The notes: generated by a model from the letters alone, not told the origin. A stretch of DNA of 64,000 nt from Amygdalobacter indicium (GCF_029101545.1 NZ_CP118866.1:1302001-1366000), one strand, 5' to 3'. Shown: positions 18,001 to 26,078, counted from the first letter of the stretch. Program-made: numbers and translations.

Positions 18001-19444
18001 CCCAAGCGCCGTCCTTCATTGCGCCGGTTATGACTTGTTTTTTACCGTCTTGAGGTTGAGTATCATATTCAACTTTCTTGTATTCCAATTTTGGATCAGC
18101 GGTGTACGTTGTCTTAGCTTTTGTTACTTCTTCTTTTACAAGACCAAGGTAGTAATCCTGGAAAAGTTCAATCGGTGACTTAGCGTCCTTAAGGTCGTGA
18201 ACCGGCACAGGAATTACATTCTCAGGTAATTTAAGGCTAGGATTTTGGTCGCGCAAGTCCTTTACAGCCTGTTTAATAGCATCGTCAATCTGCGGTCTGA
18301 CGACTTGCATAGGGTCGTTGGAAGCGGCCTTGCTTGCATCGGGTTTGCCATCTGCGTCGATGCGGGAATCGTAAACAGCCGGAAGCTCAAGCTCTGCCGA
18401 CTTTTCGGTACCGTTCACTTTGTATATGACTTTGACTTTTTTGTAGAACTTGTACTTCTCAGTCTTATTCTTTTCAAGAATCGTCGGGTTGTCGGTAATG
18501 AGCAAGTGCCAGCTAGGGCCGGTGTATGCAGAACCGTTCCAGTGCGTAAGAATAGAGCTTGTGCTATTAATCAATTTTTGAATCGGATTGCTCGACCCAT
18601 TCGGATCCGCAACCGTCCAATTATTGGCCACCAGCACGCCGCGGAAAGAATTGAACATGTTGGTAACATCAGCTGCATTCTTAAAGTTTTTATTGCTGAA
18701 ATCCAGGATAAAGTTATCGTTGCCGACGCCCGAGAACATCAAATTAAGCTTATCGGTATTGGATACGTTCCAGCGCGAAAGATCAATCTTGCCTTCAAGC
18801 TGACTGGCCAGATTAAACATCTTTTCCATACTTTCAATCTTCGACGTATCCCAGTTCTCTATGCCCTTAATATAGTGCAGATGATCGGCAGCCTTATTAT
18901 AATTTTGCATAAAGAATTTGGCCAAATCCTTGGCAAATTTAATGCTCAAATTATCCGTAATATTAATGGTTTTGACGTGGGCTTGGTAAAACAAAGTATC
19001 GTTGGCAGAGGCATTGGTAGAACCGTAAATATACACTCGCTTATCGAAGCGTACCGGCACATCACCACTGGTGTCATCAAAGATAAGTACGTTTCTTATT
19101 GCTTCAAAATCGTCTTTTTTGTTAGCGATCGAATAGGAAATAACGCCCTCGTTCGCCCCGTTCTTAGGCCGAATAACGAATTCATGCTTTGCTTGATCAA
19201 AATAGGCCTCGCAGCCTGCCATCTGCTCTGCTTCTTCTTTGGTTAAGCTTGTGCGCACCGGCGGAAGTTCGCCTGCCTGAGCATTGTTGGCGCTTACAGC
19301 TTGTGCACCTGCAACACCTGCAGTACTGCTTGCATAGGCAACTTGAGGAAGGGCGTTTACACTTACACCGACAGAAGTTGCACAGATACCGACGCTTATA
19401 ATTACCGGTAAAACTGCTTTTGCTTTCTTCTTACTTCGTTTCAT
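15071..19444 (-). CDS. Giant wall-anchored adhesin with DUF285, G5-like and InlB B repeats
   Basis: This 1,457-residue protein starts with a KRSKKK signal peptide (to about residue 40). Roughly residues 165-275 resemble BspA/DUF285 leucine-rich repeats (MEKMFNLA, WNVSNTDKLNLMFSG). About 450-1200 is a tandem series of G5/E-like repeats of the form VGNKEV...TYVADESLPYG. Two InlB B-type repeats (FKEWNT) follow at about 1214-1289 and 1304-1377, then a Pro/Thr stalk and VAKTGE with a hydrophobic segment and KKKK tail. A 771-bp DNA repeat is visible (for example 16561 and 17332). The likely role is host or biofilm adhesion. The ATG at 19444 has GGGAG five bases upstream. Confidence 0.85.
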   Translation of the reverse strand: MKRSKKKAKAVLPVIISVGICATSVGVSVNALPQVAYASSTAGVAGAQAVSANNAQAGELPPVRTSLTKEEAEQMAGCEAYFDQAKHEFVIRPKNGANEGVISYSIANKKDDFEAIRNVLIFDDTSGDVPVRFDKRVYIYGSTNASANDTLFYQAHVKTINITDNLSIKFAKDLAKFFMQNYNKAADHLHYIKGIENWDTSKIESMEKMFNLASQLEGKIDLSRWNVSNTDKLNLMFSGVGNDNFILDFSNKNFKNAADVTNMFNSFRGVLVANNWTVADPNGSSNPIQKLINSTSSILTHWNGSAYTGPSWHLLITDNPTILEKNKTEKYKFYKKVKVIYKVNGTEKSAELELPAVYDSRIDADGKPDASKAASNDPMQVVRPQIDDAIKQAVKDLRDQNPSLKLPENVIPVPVHDLKDAKSPIELFQDYYLGLVKEEVTKAKTTYTADPKLEYKKVEYDTQPQDGKKQVITGAMKDGAWDPDATSEKEITKAVDGKARVGNKEVKTEEIQPDTKYEADGTLDYKKEQPTEGTKGTKTTTTIYKVDENTGLTNTVQSSESKTTTPAKDKVIKVGNVEKKTSDIPCKKTYEGNEALTYKEQKTKTAGKNGKEEVTLTYKVDAKTGLTQEVEAKKGSCTKPVNEVVQVGNKEVIQNNDGSTTTKTYKVNPDDGTLSDPTVVTARPWTNIAGGASVSEVLKAKMTYVADESLPYGQTQKVSDPKDGEKITTPTGKVENGKWVEGDPKVEIKAAVNGVTKVGNKEVKTEDIQPGVIYQADSSLAYKQEQTTEGTKGTQTTTTIYKVNPDTGLTDEVEGTPTVNTVKAKDKVIKIGNVEKKTSDIPCKKTYEGNPDLTYQKQQTKTAGQNGKEEVTLTYKVDAKTGLTSEVEAKKGLCTEPVNEVIQVGNKEVIKNNDGSTTTKTYKVNPNDGTLSDPTVETSRPWTDIAGGAAVSEVLKAKMTYVADESLPYGQTQKESDPKDGEKITTPTGKVENGKWVEGEPQVEIKAAVNGVTKVGNKKVETEEIQPGVSYQADGTLDYKKEQPTEGAKGTKTTTTIYKVDENTGLTNTVQSSESKTTTPAKDKVIKVGNVKTETEVIKFKTTYVADDTLAYEAKEDKTAGKDGSKTVITTYKVDKATGLSADVESTQEKKVDPTDHVVRVGNKQVTHEGDKTITTTYDVDPNTGKLTNPKKHTSMPWGNVTPADQLQKTVTFKNSDDSQITSVKVEKGKAIATDGFTDQSMPENPTKDGFTFKEWNTQKNGQGTPFTGTTPVDNDLTVYAIYTKNTVTPPAPEPPAQNQKTVTFNKKDGSLLSTVKVETGKKVAAASMPAAPVEEGFTFKEWNTKQDGTGTAFNADTVVNNDLTVYAVYTKNPVTPPTPQPQPSTPTPTVWEETSPAPTATNEPSESTTSEKSGRAGGHIVAKTGETPSFANMLAGIGLAIAGFVTGLHKKKKEDK

Positions 19445-19800
19445 AATTGCTCCCATAAAACAAAATATAAAAATAAAGGAGAATGCCGCCGGAGGGTAAT
19501 TAAAATCCGATTACGGCATTACAACCCCGAAATTTCCCGCCAAGCGAGAAACCTATAATTTTCTTTATACAACAGTAAATGCACAGTAGGATAACATCAT
19601 TGTGTCTTTTTTCTTCTTTGTTCTTTAATATTTTGTGTATTGTTAATTTTTTCAGGCGTGGGCAGGAAGCTGTAAAGGTCATTTTCATCTGCCTTGCCTG
19701 ATGTAACTTGAGTTTTTAGTGCAGAATCTACCTGAAGAAGCACCGCTAGTTTCAATAAGAGTTTAGTGAAGTTTAATCACCGGTTCTCGTGTTAGATGCT
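19445..19800. other. AT-rich intergenic region
   Basis: This gap upstream of the adhesin gene holds its presumed promoter, but no clear -35/-10 pair was picked out. It also contains a short imperfect palindrome near 19535-19555. No convincing gene is seen. Confidence 0.4.
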
Positions 19801-20043
19801 TCATTTAGCTAATTCCTCATAGACTTTTTTGTTCTTTTTGATGAACATGGCGGATAAAGCCATGACCTCATCATCAGCTGGAGCAGAAACCTCTTCGGCT
19901 TTAGGGAACTCTAAAATCACATAGCGCGGAGAGTTGTTTTTTAGTATTACAGCTGAGCCGTATTTATCGACAAGACGAGCAACCTTTGAGAAGTTTTGAT
20001 TGGCTTCAGAAATTGAAATCAGCGTATCTGTATTTACATTCAT
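19801..20043 (-). CDS. Phd/YefM-like antitoxin, orphan
   Basis: This 80-residue protein has the Phd/YefM N-terminal DNA-binding fold: LISISEANQNFSKVARLVD followed by AVILKNNSPRYVILEF. Such antitoxins repress their own promoter and neutralise a toxin through the C-terminal tail. GGAGG precedes the ATG by eight bases. No toxin gene adjoins it. Its C-terminal tail (FIKKNKKVYEELAK) recurs at the start of the chimeric gene at 24431-24766, so pieces of this gene have been shuffled locally. Confidence 0.75.
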   Translation of the reverse strand: MNVNTDTLISISEANQNFSKVARLVDKYGSAVILKNNSPRYVILEFPKAEEVSAPADDEVMALSAMFIKKNKKVYEELAK

Positions 20044-20066
20044 AACGATAGCCTCCTTTTAAGAGG

Positions 20067-20101
20067 ATTATACCCTATATTTTAGGATGAATCAATCCTA
20101 A
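20067..20101 (-). promoter_or_regulatory. Promoter with operator of the Phd-like antitoxin gene
   Basis: On the - strand TTGATT (20090-20095) and TATAAT (20067-20072) are 17 bases apart. A perfect TTAGGAT/ATCCTAA inverted repeat (20082-20101) covers the -35, as expected for antitoxin autorepression. Confidence 0.75.
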
Positions 20102-20241
20102 GCATTTCAAATCTACGTCATAACTATTAACTCAGAAAAGATGTGACAGGTGTCAATCGGAAGTCATGGTTTGCCGATTGAGGCTGTATAAATACAACAG
20201 TCTTAGATTGAGCATTAGACGGCAACGCTAGCAAAAAATAC

Positions 20242-20272
20242 TTGACTATGACGTTGCGTAATACTTTATTCT
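20242..20272 (+). promoter_or_regulatory. MerR-type promoter with 19-bp spacer
   Basis: TTGACT and TATTCT are separated by 19 bases, the over-long spacing characteristic of MerR-regulated promoters. The spacer contains a near-symmetric ATGACG/CGTAAT pair. Autoregulation by the gene at 20297 is the likely use. Confidence 0.75.
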
Positions 20273-20296
20273 AGTGATAAGGAAGGAGGTGAGATA

Positions 20297-21022
20297 GTGA
20301 AAACAGTGAATGAAGTCAGCAAGATGGCAGGAATTAGTATTCGTACTCTTCAGTATTACGACAAAATCGGTGTGTTAAAACCGTCCGCTTATTCGGAGTC
20401 AGGATATAGGTTGTATGGTGATGAGGATCTAAAGGTACTACAATCCATTTTGCTGTTTAAAGCTTTGGAATTTCCGCTCAAAGAAATTAAAGAAATAATA
20501 ACCAGTGAGCATTTCGACAAAGATTTAGCGCTGGAACAACAAATCAAATTATTAATCCTGAAAAAAGAGCATTTGGAAAATTTAATTCTTTTTGCAAAGG
20601 GATTAAAAGCATTAGGAGGTAACTATATGAACTTTACAGCATTTGACACAAGCAAAATTGATGAGTATGCCAAACAGGCAAAAGAGTATTGGGGAGATAC
20701 ACCGGAATTCAAGGAATTTGAAGCTCAAGGACAAAGGAGAAACAGCGAGGAAACAAAAATGCTCCATCACCAACTCATGCTGATTTTTGCAGAATTTGGC
20801 AAGGTAAAATCACAACCCAGCGATTCAGTTGAAGTTCAGGCTTTGGTAAAGAAACTGCAGGACTTTATTACAGCTAATTTCTATAAGTGTTCGAATGAGA
20901 TTTTAGCCGGACTTGGCAAGATGTATGCTTCCGGTGGTGATTTTACGAAAAATATAGATGCGTTTGCAGGCGAAGGGACATCAGTATTTGTCAAAAAGGC
21001 AATCGAATATTATTGCAAGTAA
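20297..21022 (+). CDS. MerR-family regulator with TipAS-like effector domain
   Basis: This 241-residue protein has an N-terminal MerR winged helix (residues 1-70: VSKMAGISIRTLQYYD, GYRLYGDEDL) and a coiled-coil linker. The C-terminal domain (about 110-241) is TipAS-like (YWGDTPEFKEFE). TipA-type proteins bind thiopeptide antibiotics or other ligands and activate their own promoter. The GTG start is set by GGAGGTGA seven bases upstream. A 19-bp-spaced promoter precedes it. Confidence 0.88.
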   Translation: MKTVNEVSKMAGISIRTLQYYDKIGVLKPSAYSESGYRLYGDEDLKVLQSILLFKALEFPLKEIKEIITSEHFDKDLALEQQIKLLILKKEHLENLILFAKGLKALGGNYMNFTAFDTSKIDEYAKQAKEYWGDTPEFKEFEAQGQRRNSEETKMLHHQLMLIFAEFGKVKSQPSDSVEVQALVKKLQDFITANFYKCSNEILAGLGKMYASGGDFTKNIDAFAGEGTSVFVKKAIEYYCK

Positions 21023-21065
21023 GTTTTATAATCGACTTATTGATTAAAAACACCTAATTAACTAA

Positions 21066-21117
21066 TGTAGTGCTCCCAAAAGTTGGACCAAAAATCTAAC
21101 TTTTGGGGATCATTACA
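21066..21117. mobile_element. Fused terminal inverted repeats of an IS3-family element, interior deleted
   Basis: TGTAGTGCTCCCAAAAGTTG at one edge is mirrored by CTAACTTTTGGGGATCATTACA-like sequence at the other, with only a few bases between. The ends resemble IS150-group inverted repeats. This looks like an IS scar from which the transposase was lost. Confidence 0.6.
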
Positions 21118-21171
21118 AAAAGGTGCTTTAATTTTCTACCAGAATAAAAAATTGTTTTGTAGAAAATAGAT

Positions 21172-21298
21172 TCTCAAACTTTTTAATGATAGCTTTTTCT
21201 ATCGTTAAAAAGTGCACCCAATATCTATAGTGTGCACTCAAAAAAATGTAGTTATACTCGGAGTTCTTTCAATCCACGTGGAGACAGTCTGTTTGATG
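21172..21298 (+). repeat. Att-like relic 1: hairpin plus rum-type 3' end
   Basis: A perfect hairpin (21179-21192 with 21199-21212) and two GTGCAC boxes lead into CACGTGGAG...TTGATG (21275-21298). In frame this reads SIHVETVCLMSRKDK followed by a stop, like the end of an RlmD/TrmA-family uracil methyltransferase. Some integrative elements insert at the 3' end of such (rum) genes. The same about 125-bp block recurs at 24213-24339. Confidence 0.6.
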
Positions 21299-21339
21299 TC
21301 AAGAAAAGATAAATAAGTGCCAGAAAACGGCTTCCTTAT

Positions 21340-21441
21340 ATGGAAACATCAATTGACAAATCAGAGCTGTATTCAGAGAATGTGCAGCTTATTGCTAGGG
21401 ATGGAAAAATTTATTATTTGCCAGAAACAGAAGCAGAATAA
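21340..21441 (+). pseudogene. Short coding remnant of a mobile-element gene
   Basis: A 33-codon frame starts METSIDKSELY and ends ETEAE. The residue pattern looks like real coding sequence (it continues upstream of the ATG), but no family is recognised and it has no ribosome site. It is probably the tail of a gene from an integrated element. The rest of 21023-21492 holds the IS scar and the att relic. Confidence 0.35.
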
Positions 21442-21492
21442 AGCAAAAGAACCCTCCCAGCCATCATGGTCAGGAGAGTTTCAATATACTAA

Positions 21493-21879
21493 TTATTTTA
21501 ATTTTACGGCTGTCCCATACATCTGAAGATAGAAATATGCAAATCCATTTGTATCCATATCTATATCTTGCCTCATAGCAATAATAGCATCAGCCCCAAC
21601 CATTTCGGCTCTTTTCTTTAATTCCTCTGTTGCAATAAAAAAGGCACTTTCAAAATCTGACTGACCAACAGACCATTCACCATATAGGAATCCCCAGTCG
21701 GCTCTATCTGCTGACATTGTTCCTTTATTTTTCATGTGTTTGATTTCACTAACGTATTTTTTCCTTAAATTGCTTAACGCACTTCCGAATAGTCCTTTGT
21801 TAGACACCTGAAAGTACACAGGGCCAAGAATTTCATAATCCTGTTTTAAGTCACCTGTTGTGACGATTACATTGCTCAT
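21493..21879 (-). CDS. YbjQ-like (DUF74) protein
   Basis: This 128-residue protein resembles the YbjQ/DUF74 family: VIVTTGDL at the start and GADAIIAMRQDIDMDTNG near the end. The family forms pentameric dodecin-like folds and is sometimes labelled heavy-metal binding, but its role is unsettled. The start at 21879 is chosen because GGAGGTG lies seven bases upstream. It sits between att relics 1 and 3. Confidence 0.8.
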   Translation of the reverse strand: MSNVIVTTGDLKQDYEILGPVYFQVSNKGLFGSALSNLRKKYVSEIKHMKNKGTMSADRADWGFLYGEWSVGQSDFESAFFIATEELKKRAEMVGADAIIAMRQDIDMDTNGFAYFYLQMYGTAVKLK

Positions 21880-22550
21880 TACGACACCTCCATAAAAAGA
21901 TGCATCAATTATATATACATATATATATAACGTCAATAAGGAGTTGGAAATCAGGGAGAAATATAGCATTTTTTACAAAAGAAACCTCCCGGCCATCATA
22001 GTCAGGAGTGTTTCGTGCATCTATGGAGTTATGCATCAACATTGATGCTGACACCGGATTTCAGTTCAAGCATAAAGAAAAAGTGGACCAGTTACCATAT
22101 ACAGTCGAGGTCTAGTCTGCGATATGGATAACCACATATGAGAAAATAATTCTACTACAGAAATGAGTTGATATGTTTCCGTAGACAAATGGGCTATCGC
22201 GGAATATCCCGATTATGCTGTTATCAATCAGGGCATTTCGAGCCACGTGGAGAGTGTCGTATTGATGACAAAGGCTGATTAGCAGCTGTTGTTGCGCGCT
22301 TGGATTTTGTACGTTCTCTGTTGGTTTTGTATAAATTTCTTTTGAACCAGCTATTTTCACATAATTACGTGTGCGTGTGCCAAGAAAATGCCATGTTACG
22401 ATTCGTAACGCTTGTGTTCTCGTTCGTTCCTTTTCTATTCATATGTTGCTCGTTAGCATGTAATTACGCAGTGCGATTATTAATTGCATTACGAGCAAAA
22501 CAAATAATCGTTAAGAACGAAAACTCATAGCCAATGAAAGGAGTTATACG
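21880..22550 (+). other. Gene-poor remnant region upstream of the XRE gene
   Basis: The region holds a 30-codon coding remnant at 22023-22115 (INIDADTGFQFKHKEK), a frame leading into att relic 3, and a symmetric GTTACGATTCGTAAC at 22395-22409 that could be an operator for the downstream XRE regulator. No intact gene is seen. Confidence 0.45.
22244..22267 (+). repeat. Att-like relic 3
   Basis: CACGTGGAG...TTGATG in the same orientation as the relics at 21275 and 24316. In frame it reads SSHVESVVLMTKAD followed by a stop. It lacks the hairpin block found upstream of the other two. Confidence 0.55.
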
Positions 22551-23183
22551 ATGTTGTTAGGAGAAAAAATTAGAAATGCGCGCGTGGAAGCGGGTTTAAC
22601 TCAGGAAGAACTTGCTGAAATGATTATGGTTTCGCGTGCTGCGATAGCGAAGTGGGAAGGCGGTCGCGGTCTGCCGGATGTTGCAAATTTGAAGGTGATT
22701 GCGGATGCGCTGGGTGTTACTGTCGACTATTTGTTGGATAAAGACAATGCTATTGATTTGTCAATCATTAAGAAGCCTATTGATTTAGCGAAGTATGGTC
22801 TTAATGCAAAATTGGGTGTTCGTAAAAAAATCAAGATGAAGGACCAAATTATTCGCGATGAATATCCGGACGCTGAAATTATTATGCTCACGGTGACGAA
22901 GTTTATTCCAAATTCGTCTGAAAAGTTTATGGATAATTTTATCGGGTTTATTACTACTTTGTTCGGTGATATTCCTTTGTTTGATACGTTTGCATTCGGT
23001 AAAGCGGTAGAGAGTATTGGCAGTGAACAGTATTACTTGGTGAATAAAAAAGAGAAGCAATTTTTTGTGCTGATAACGGATGAGCATATTATTAGCAGAA
23101 TGATGCGAGTAAAGTTCACTGATAAGAAGATGTGTATTGGGGATAAGGAATTTACGCAAGTTGGTAAGTTGCGTGATAAGTAA
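22551..23183 (+). CDS. XRE-family transcriptional regulator
   Basis: This 210-residue protein has an N-terminal HTH_3 domain (residues 1-60: LGEKIRNARVEAGLTQEELA, VSRAAIAKWEGG). The C-terminal part (about 80-210) is mixed alpha/beta of unknown type. Similar domain layouts occur in stress or phage-related regulators. GGAG is placed nine bases before the ATG. A palindrome at 22395-22409 is a candidate operator. It lies within the block bounded by att relics. Confidence 0.8.
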   Translation: MLLGEKIRNARVEAGLTQEELAEMIMVSRAAIAKWEGGRGLPDVANLKVIADALGVTVDYLLDKDNAIDLSIIKKPIDLAKYGLNAKLGVRKKIKMKDQIIRDEYPDAEIIMLTVTKFIPNSSEKFMDNFIGFITTLFGDIPLFDTFAFGKAVESIGSEQYYLVNKKEKQFFVLITDEHIISRMMRVKFTDKKMCIGDKEFTQVGKLRDK

Positions 23184-23214
23184 GAACCGGTAGTTTGCCG
23201 GGAATTGGTCAGAA

Positions 23215-23261
23215 GAATGTGGTTTTCGGTTTTGATTTCCGCATTCTCCTGATTTTTATTT
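23215..23261 (+). terminator. Terminator of the XRE gene
   Basis: GAATGTGG pairs with CCGCATTC (one G-T wobble) and is followed by a T-rich tail. It begins 32 bases after the stop. Confidence 0.65.
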
Positions 23262-23374
23262 TCCGGGTTTTGTACATGCTTTTAGTGTTTTTACATGGCA
23301 GTTGATCATAAGAAATGAAATTCGATTTTTACACACATATAAAAATGCATTTTCTTTGCATCCGGCCAGTCTAC

Positions 23375-23408
23375 TGAAATTTTTTGACGTATGCGTCAAA
23401 AAATTTCA
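23375..23408. other. Perfect 15-base palindrome between convergent genes
   Basis: TGAAATTTTTTGACG and its exact complement are separated by four bases. It sits between the XRE gene and the convergent toxin gene and may act as a terminator for either. The A/T runs are inside the stem, so it is atypical. The rest of 23262-23490 shows nothing. Confidence 0.5.
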
Positions 23409-23490
23409 TTGGCACCAAACCATGATTTTGACCATATAAAACGTTACATTGGGCGTTTAGAAAGATATGTCACATATTGTCGAATTTCCA

Positions 23491-23817
23491 TTATTTGTTG
23501 TTGATAATATTTTCGATGTTTCTGCCTGCATAAAAGATACGAACAACCGTCACGCTACATTTATCCTCATCTACGAGGTAAAAAGCTGTGTAGTTATCTA
23601 TGGGAACCCTGCGTATTCCCATAGAATGCCATGGCTCCCACTCTACAAGCGGATGGCGCATAGGCATAGTGTTAAGAGAACGGATAGTTTTTCTAATGCG
23701 ACTCACCTGTTTTTCAGCTGTTTTAGGAACTTGCAAAGTAAAGCGGATATACTCGTATAATTCGCTAAGATCAAGGAACGCTTGCGGAGAATAGATTATG
23801 TTATAAGTTGTACTCAT
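23491..23817 (-). CDS. ParE/RelE-family toxin
   Basis: This 108-residue protein has the RelE/ParE fold signature: IIYSPQAFLDLSELYEYI at the N-terminus, a central HPLVEWEP segment, and RIFYAGRNIENI at the C-terminus. Family members block translation by mRNA cleavage or poison gyrase; which applies here is not visible. It overlaps the antitoxin gene by four bases (ATGA). Confidence 0.87.
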   Translation of the reverse strand: MSTTYNIIYSPQAFLDLSELYEYIRFTLQVPKTAEKQVSRIRKTIRSLNTMPMRHPLVEWEPWHSMGIRRVPIDNYTAFYLVDEDKCSVTVVRIFYAGRNIENIINNK

Positions 23818-24119
23818 GCACCATATTCCTTTGCAAAGAACTGATCTACTTCATCTGCACTATAAGATTTGCCGGATCTTAGAGAGTCTAAGCCTTTCTG
23901 CAATTCCTTATCCAACTCATCTCTTGTTAAGTTGCCTAAAGCAGTAGGTTTATTTACCGGCAGGCGAAGTTCAAAGGGCATGCCTTTTTGTAAAACGATT
24001 TGACTATAAAGCATTTGAATCGCAGAAGACGGTGTTATGCCAAGCCGGTTCAAAATGTTTTCAGCATTTTCTTTAAGTGTGGTGTCGATTCGTGCATATA
24101 CAACATTGGTATTTGCCAT
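23814..24119 (-). CDS. RelB/DinJ-family antitoxin
   Basis: This 101-residue protein has the ribbon-helix-helix N-terminus of RelB/DinJ (NTNVVYARIDTTLKENAENIL, then GITPSSAIQMLYSQI). The C-terminal tail is acidic and should wrap the toxin. The ATG at 24119 has AGGAG eight bases upstream. The pair is a two-gene operon with the ParE/RelE toxin. Confidence 0.87.
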   Translation of the reverse strand: MANTNVVYARIDTTLKENAENILNRLGITPSSAIQMLYSQIVLQKGMPFELRLPVNKPTALGNLTRDELDKELQKGLDSLRSGKSYSADEVDQFFAKEYGA

Positions 24120-24212
24120 GATATTCACACTCCTTTCTGTCTTCATTTTACAAGTGATAGCAAGCAATTGCAAGCCGACGAAAGCAATATATTTATTTCA
24201 GCGAGATAATCC

Positions 24213-24339
24213 ATCTCAAACCTTTTAATGCTAGCTTTTCTATCGTTAAAAAGCGCACCCAGTATCCATAGTGTGCACTCAAAAAAGTGTAGCTATACTA
24301 GGAGTTCTCTCAATCCACATAGAGAGTGTCGTATTGATG
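24213..24339 (+). repeat. Att-like relic 2: hairpin plus rum-type 3' end
   Basis: This repeats the block at 21172-21298 with scattered changes, including the hairpin, the GTGCAC-type boxes and the core CACATAGAG...TTGATG (24316-24339). In frame it reads SIHIESVVLMSKVD followed by a stop. The two blocks bound about 3 kb in direct orientation. Confidence 0.6.
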
Positions 24340-24430
24340 TCAAAGGTGGATTAGGTGGATGTATTTTAAGCTTCCGACTTTGCTACATATTAAATAAATC
24401 AGGAAGTTGCTTGAAGTTTAAGCATATAAC

Positions 24431-24766
24431 CTAATCCTCGGCATTGAGGGCTTTGAGCAGCTCATCTGTAGTGTTATAGGATGTTGCTTGAATTTTACCT
24501 GACATGATATCGCGTGCTTCTTGCATCGCGGCCAGTGTTTCAGCATTAAACTTCGGAACTTCTACTTTAAAAGGAAGACCGCCGTGTAAAATGCACTGGC
24601 GTAAGAAGATGTTTACGGCACTTGACATATCGATGCCGAGTTCGCTAAACAGTTCATTTGCTTCTGCTTTGATACAGTTGGTATACATTGTCAAGCAACA
24701 AAATTTGGCAAGTTCCTCATAGACTTTTTTGTTCTTTTTGATGAACATGTCGGATAAAGCTGTCAT
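24431..24766 (-). pseudogene. Chimeric antitoxin: Phd tail fused to RelB/DinJ body
   Basis: The 111-residue frame opens with about 20 residues nearly identical to the C-terminal tail of the Phd-like protein at 19801-20043. It then becomes RelB/DinJ-like (ELGIDMSSAVNIFLRQCIL, GGLPFKVEVPKFNAET). The normal DinJ N-terminal strand is missing or damaged, no ribosome site is visible, and there is no toxin partner. It is most likely a recombined, inactive remnant. Confidence 0.7.
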
Positions 24767-24863
24767 TTCATCAGTTATAACTTATAAATCATAGTTTTCA
24801 ATATTAAATATCACTTATAAGTGTGATAAACTGTGATTAGTTAAGAAATGAGGGTGAAGTTTT

Positions 24864-26078
24864 ATGATTAAGCGCGAACTGTATATGAGTCGTATTCGTC
24901 CATTTATTGGAACTGATTTGATTAAGGTTATGACCGGTATCCGCCGATGCGGAAAGTCGGTTATGCTGAAACTGATTCAGCAGGAGCTTACAGAAACCGG
25001 TATTAGTTCGACGCAGTTTATTTCAATCAACTTTGAAGATATGTGCTATTCCCATCTTCTAAGCGCTCAGGCATTGAATGACGAGATTGTCAAACGGGCA
25101 AAAGAGATTGGCGGCAAGGTTTATCTTTTTTTCGATGAGATTCAGGAGGTTAAAGACTGGGAAAAGTGCATCAATTCTCTACGTGTTTCTCTGGATTGTG
25201 ATATTTACATTACCGGATCGAATGCAAAGTTGCTATCCGGCAAGCTTGCGACTTATTTGGGCGGTAGATATGTGGAGTTTGTGCTATATCCTTTCTCCTT
25301 CGGGGAGTTTATAGAGCTGTATCGCTCGGTCAAGCCCGATGCGTCAAATCAGCAGTGTTTTCAAGAATACTTGCTTGCCGGCGGCATGCCTTATCTTGCA
25401 AATCTACATTATGCAGATGCGCCGTCTAAGCAGTATCTTCATGATTTGTTTAATTCGGTTCAGCTTAAGGATATTGTGAAACGTAATAAAATTCGTGATG
25501 TTGATTTGCTTGAACGAATCATTGCTTACGTGATTGCTAATGTTGGAACGACTTTTTCTGCAACGTCTCTTGCCAAGTTTTTGAAAAACGAGCATCGGAC
25601 TGTCGCTCCGGAAACAATCCTGAATTATATAAAATACTGCTGCGACGCGTACTTATTCTATCAGGTGAAAAGAGAGGATTTGCAAGGCAAGCAAGTGCTT
25701 TCTTCTAATGAAAAATATTATATTGCTGATCATGGTATCCGCGAGGCTATCTTCGGCGGCAATATGCGAGATATTAATCTCATTTTGGAGAATATCGTAT
25801 ATTTGGAATTGCTTCGCCGTGGTTATGAAGTGACTGTTGGCAGAATGGGTGACAAGGAAATTGATTTTGTATGCAGCCGGCGCGGTGAAAAGTTGTATGT
25901 TCAGGTCACTTATTTGCTGGCTTCAGAGGAAACGGTGAGCCGCGAGTTTGGAGTGTATGACGCTATTCGCGATAATTTCCCGAAATATGTTGTTTCTCTC
26001 GATGAGTTTGATATGAGCCGAAATGGCATTAATCACAGAAACATTCGTGATTTTCTTTTATCTGATAAGTGGAAATGA
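24864..26078 (+). CDS. AAA_14/DUF4143 ATPase
   Basis: This 404-residue protein has an N-terminal AAA_14 ATPase domain (Walker A GIRRCGKS, Walker B YLFFDEIQEV, ITGSNAKLLSG). The C-terminal DUF4143 domain carries a PD-(D/E)XK-like core (DKEIDFVCSRRGEKLYVQV). Such genes are common in accessory DNA of gut anaerobes and may be nucleases of selfish or defence type; the function is not established. GAGGGTG precedes the ATG. It stands alone between antitoxin remnants. Confidence 0.88.
   Translation: MIKRELYMSRIRPFIGTDLIKVMTGIRRCGKSVMLKLIQQELTETGISSTQFISINFEDMCYSHLLSAQALNDEIVKRAKEIGGKVYLFFDEIQEVKDWEKCINSLRVSLDCDIYITGSNAKLLSGKLATYLGGRYVEFVLYPFSFGEFIELYRSVKPDASNQQCFQEYLLAGGMPYLANLHYADAPSKQYLHDLFNSVQLKDIVKRNKIRDVDLLERIIAYVIANVGTTFSATSLAKFLKNEHRTVAPETILNYIKYCCDAYLFYQVKREDLQGKQVLSSNEKYYIADHGIREAIFGGNMRDINLILENIVYLELLRRGYEVTVGRMGDKEIDFVCSRRGEKLYVQVTYLLASEETVSREFGVYDAIRDNFPKYVVSLDEFDMSRNGINHRNIRDFLLSDKWK

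Noticed and set aside
18245..19246. Long + strand open frame inside the adhesin gene
   Set aside because: It is antisense to the DUF285 region of the adhesin, which has clear domain signatures.
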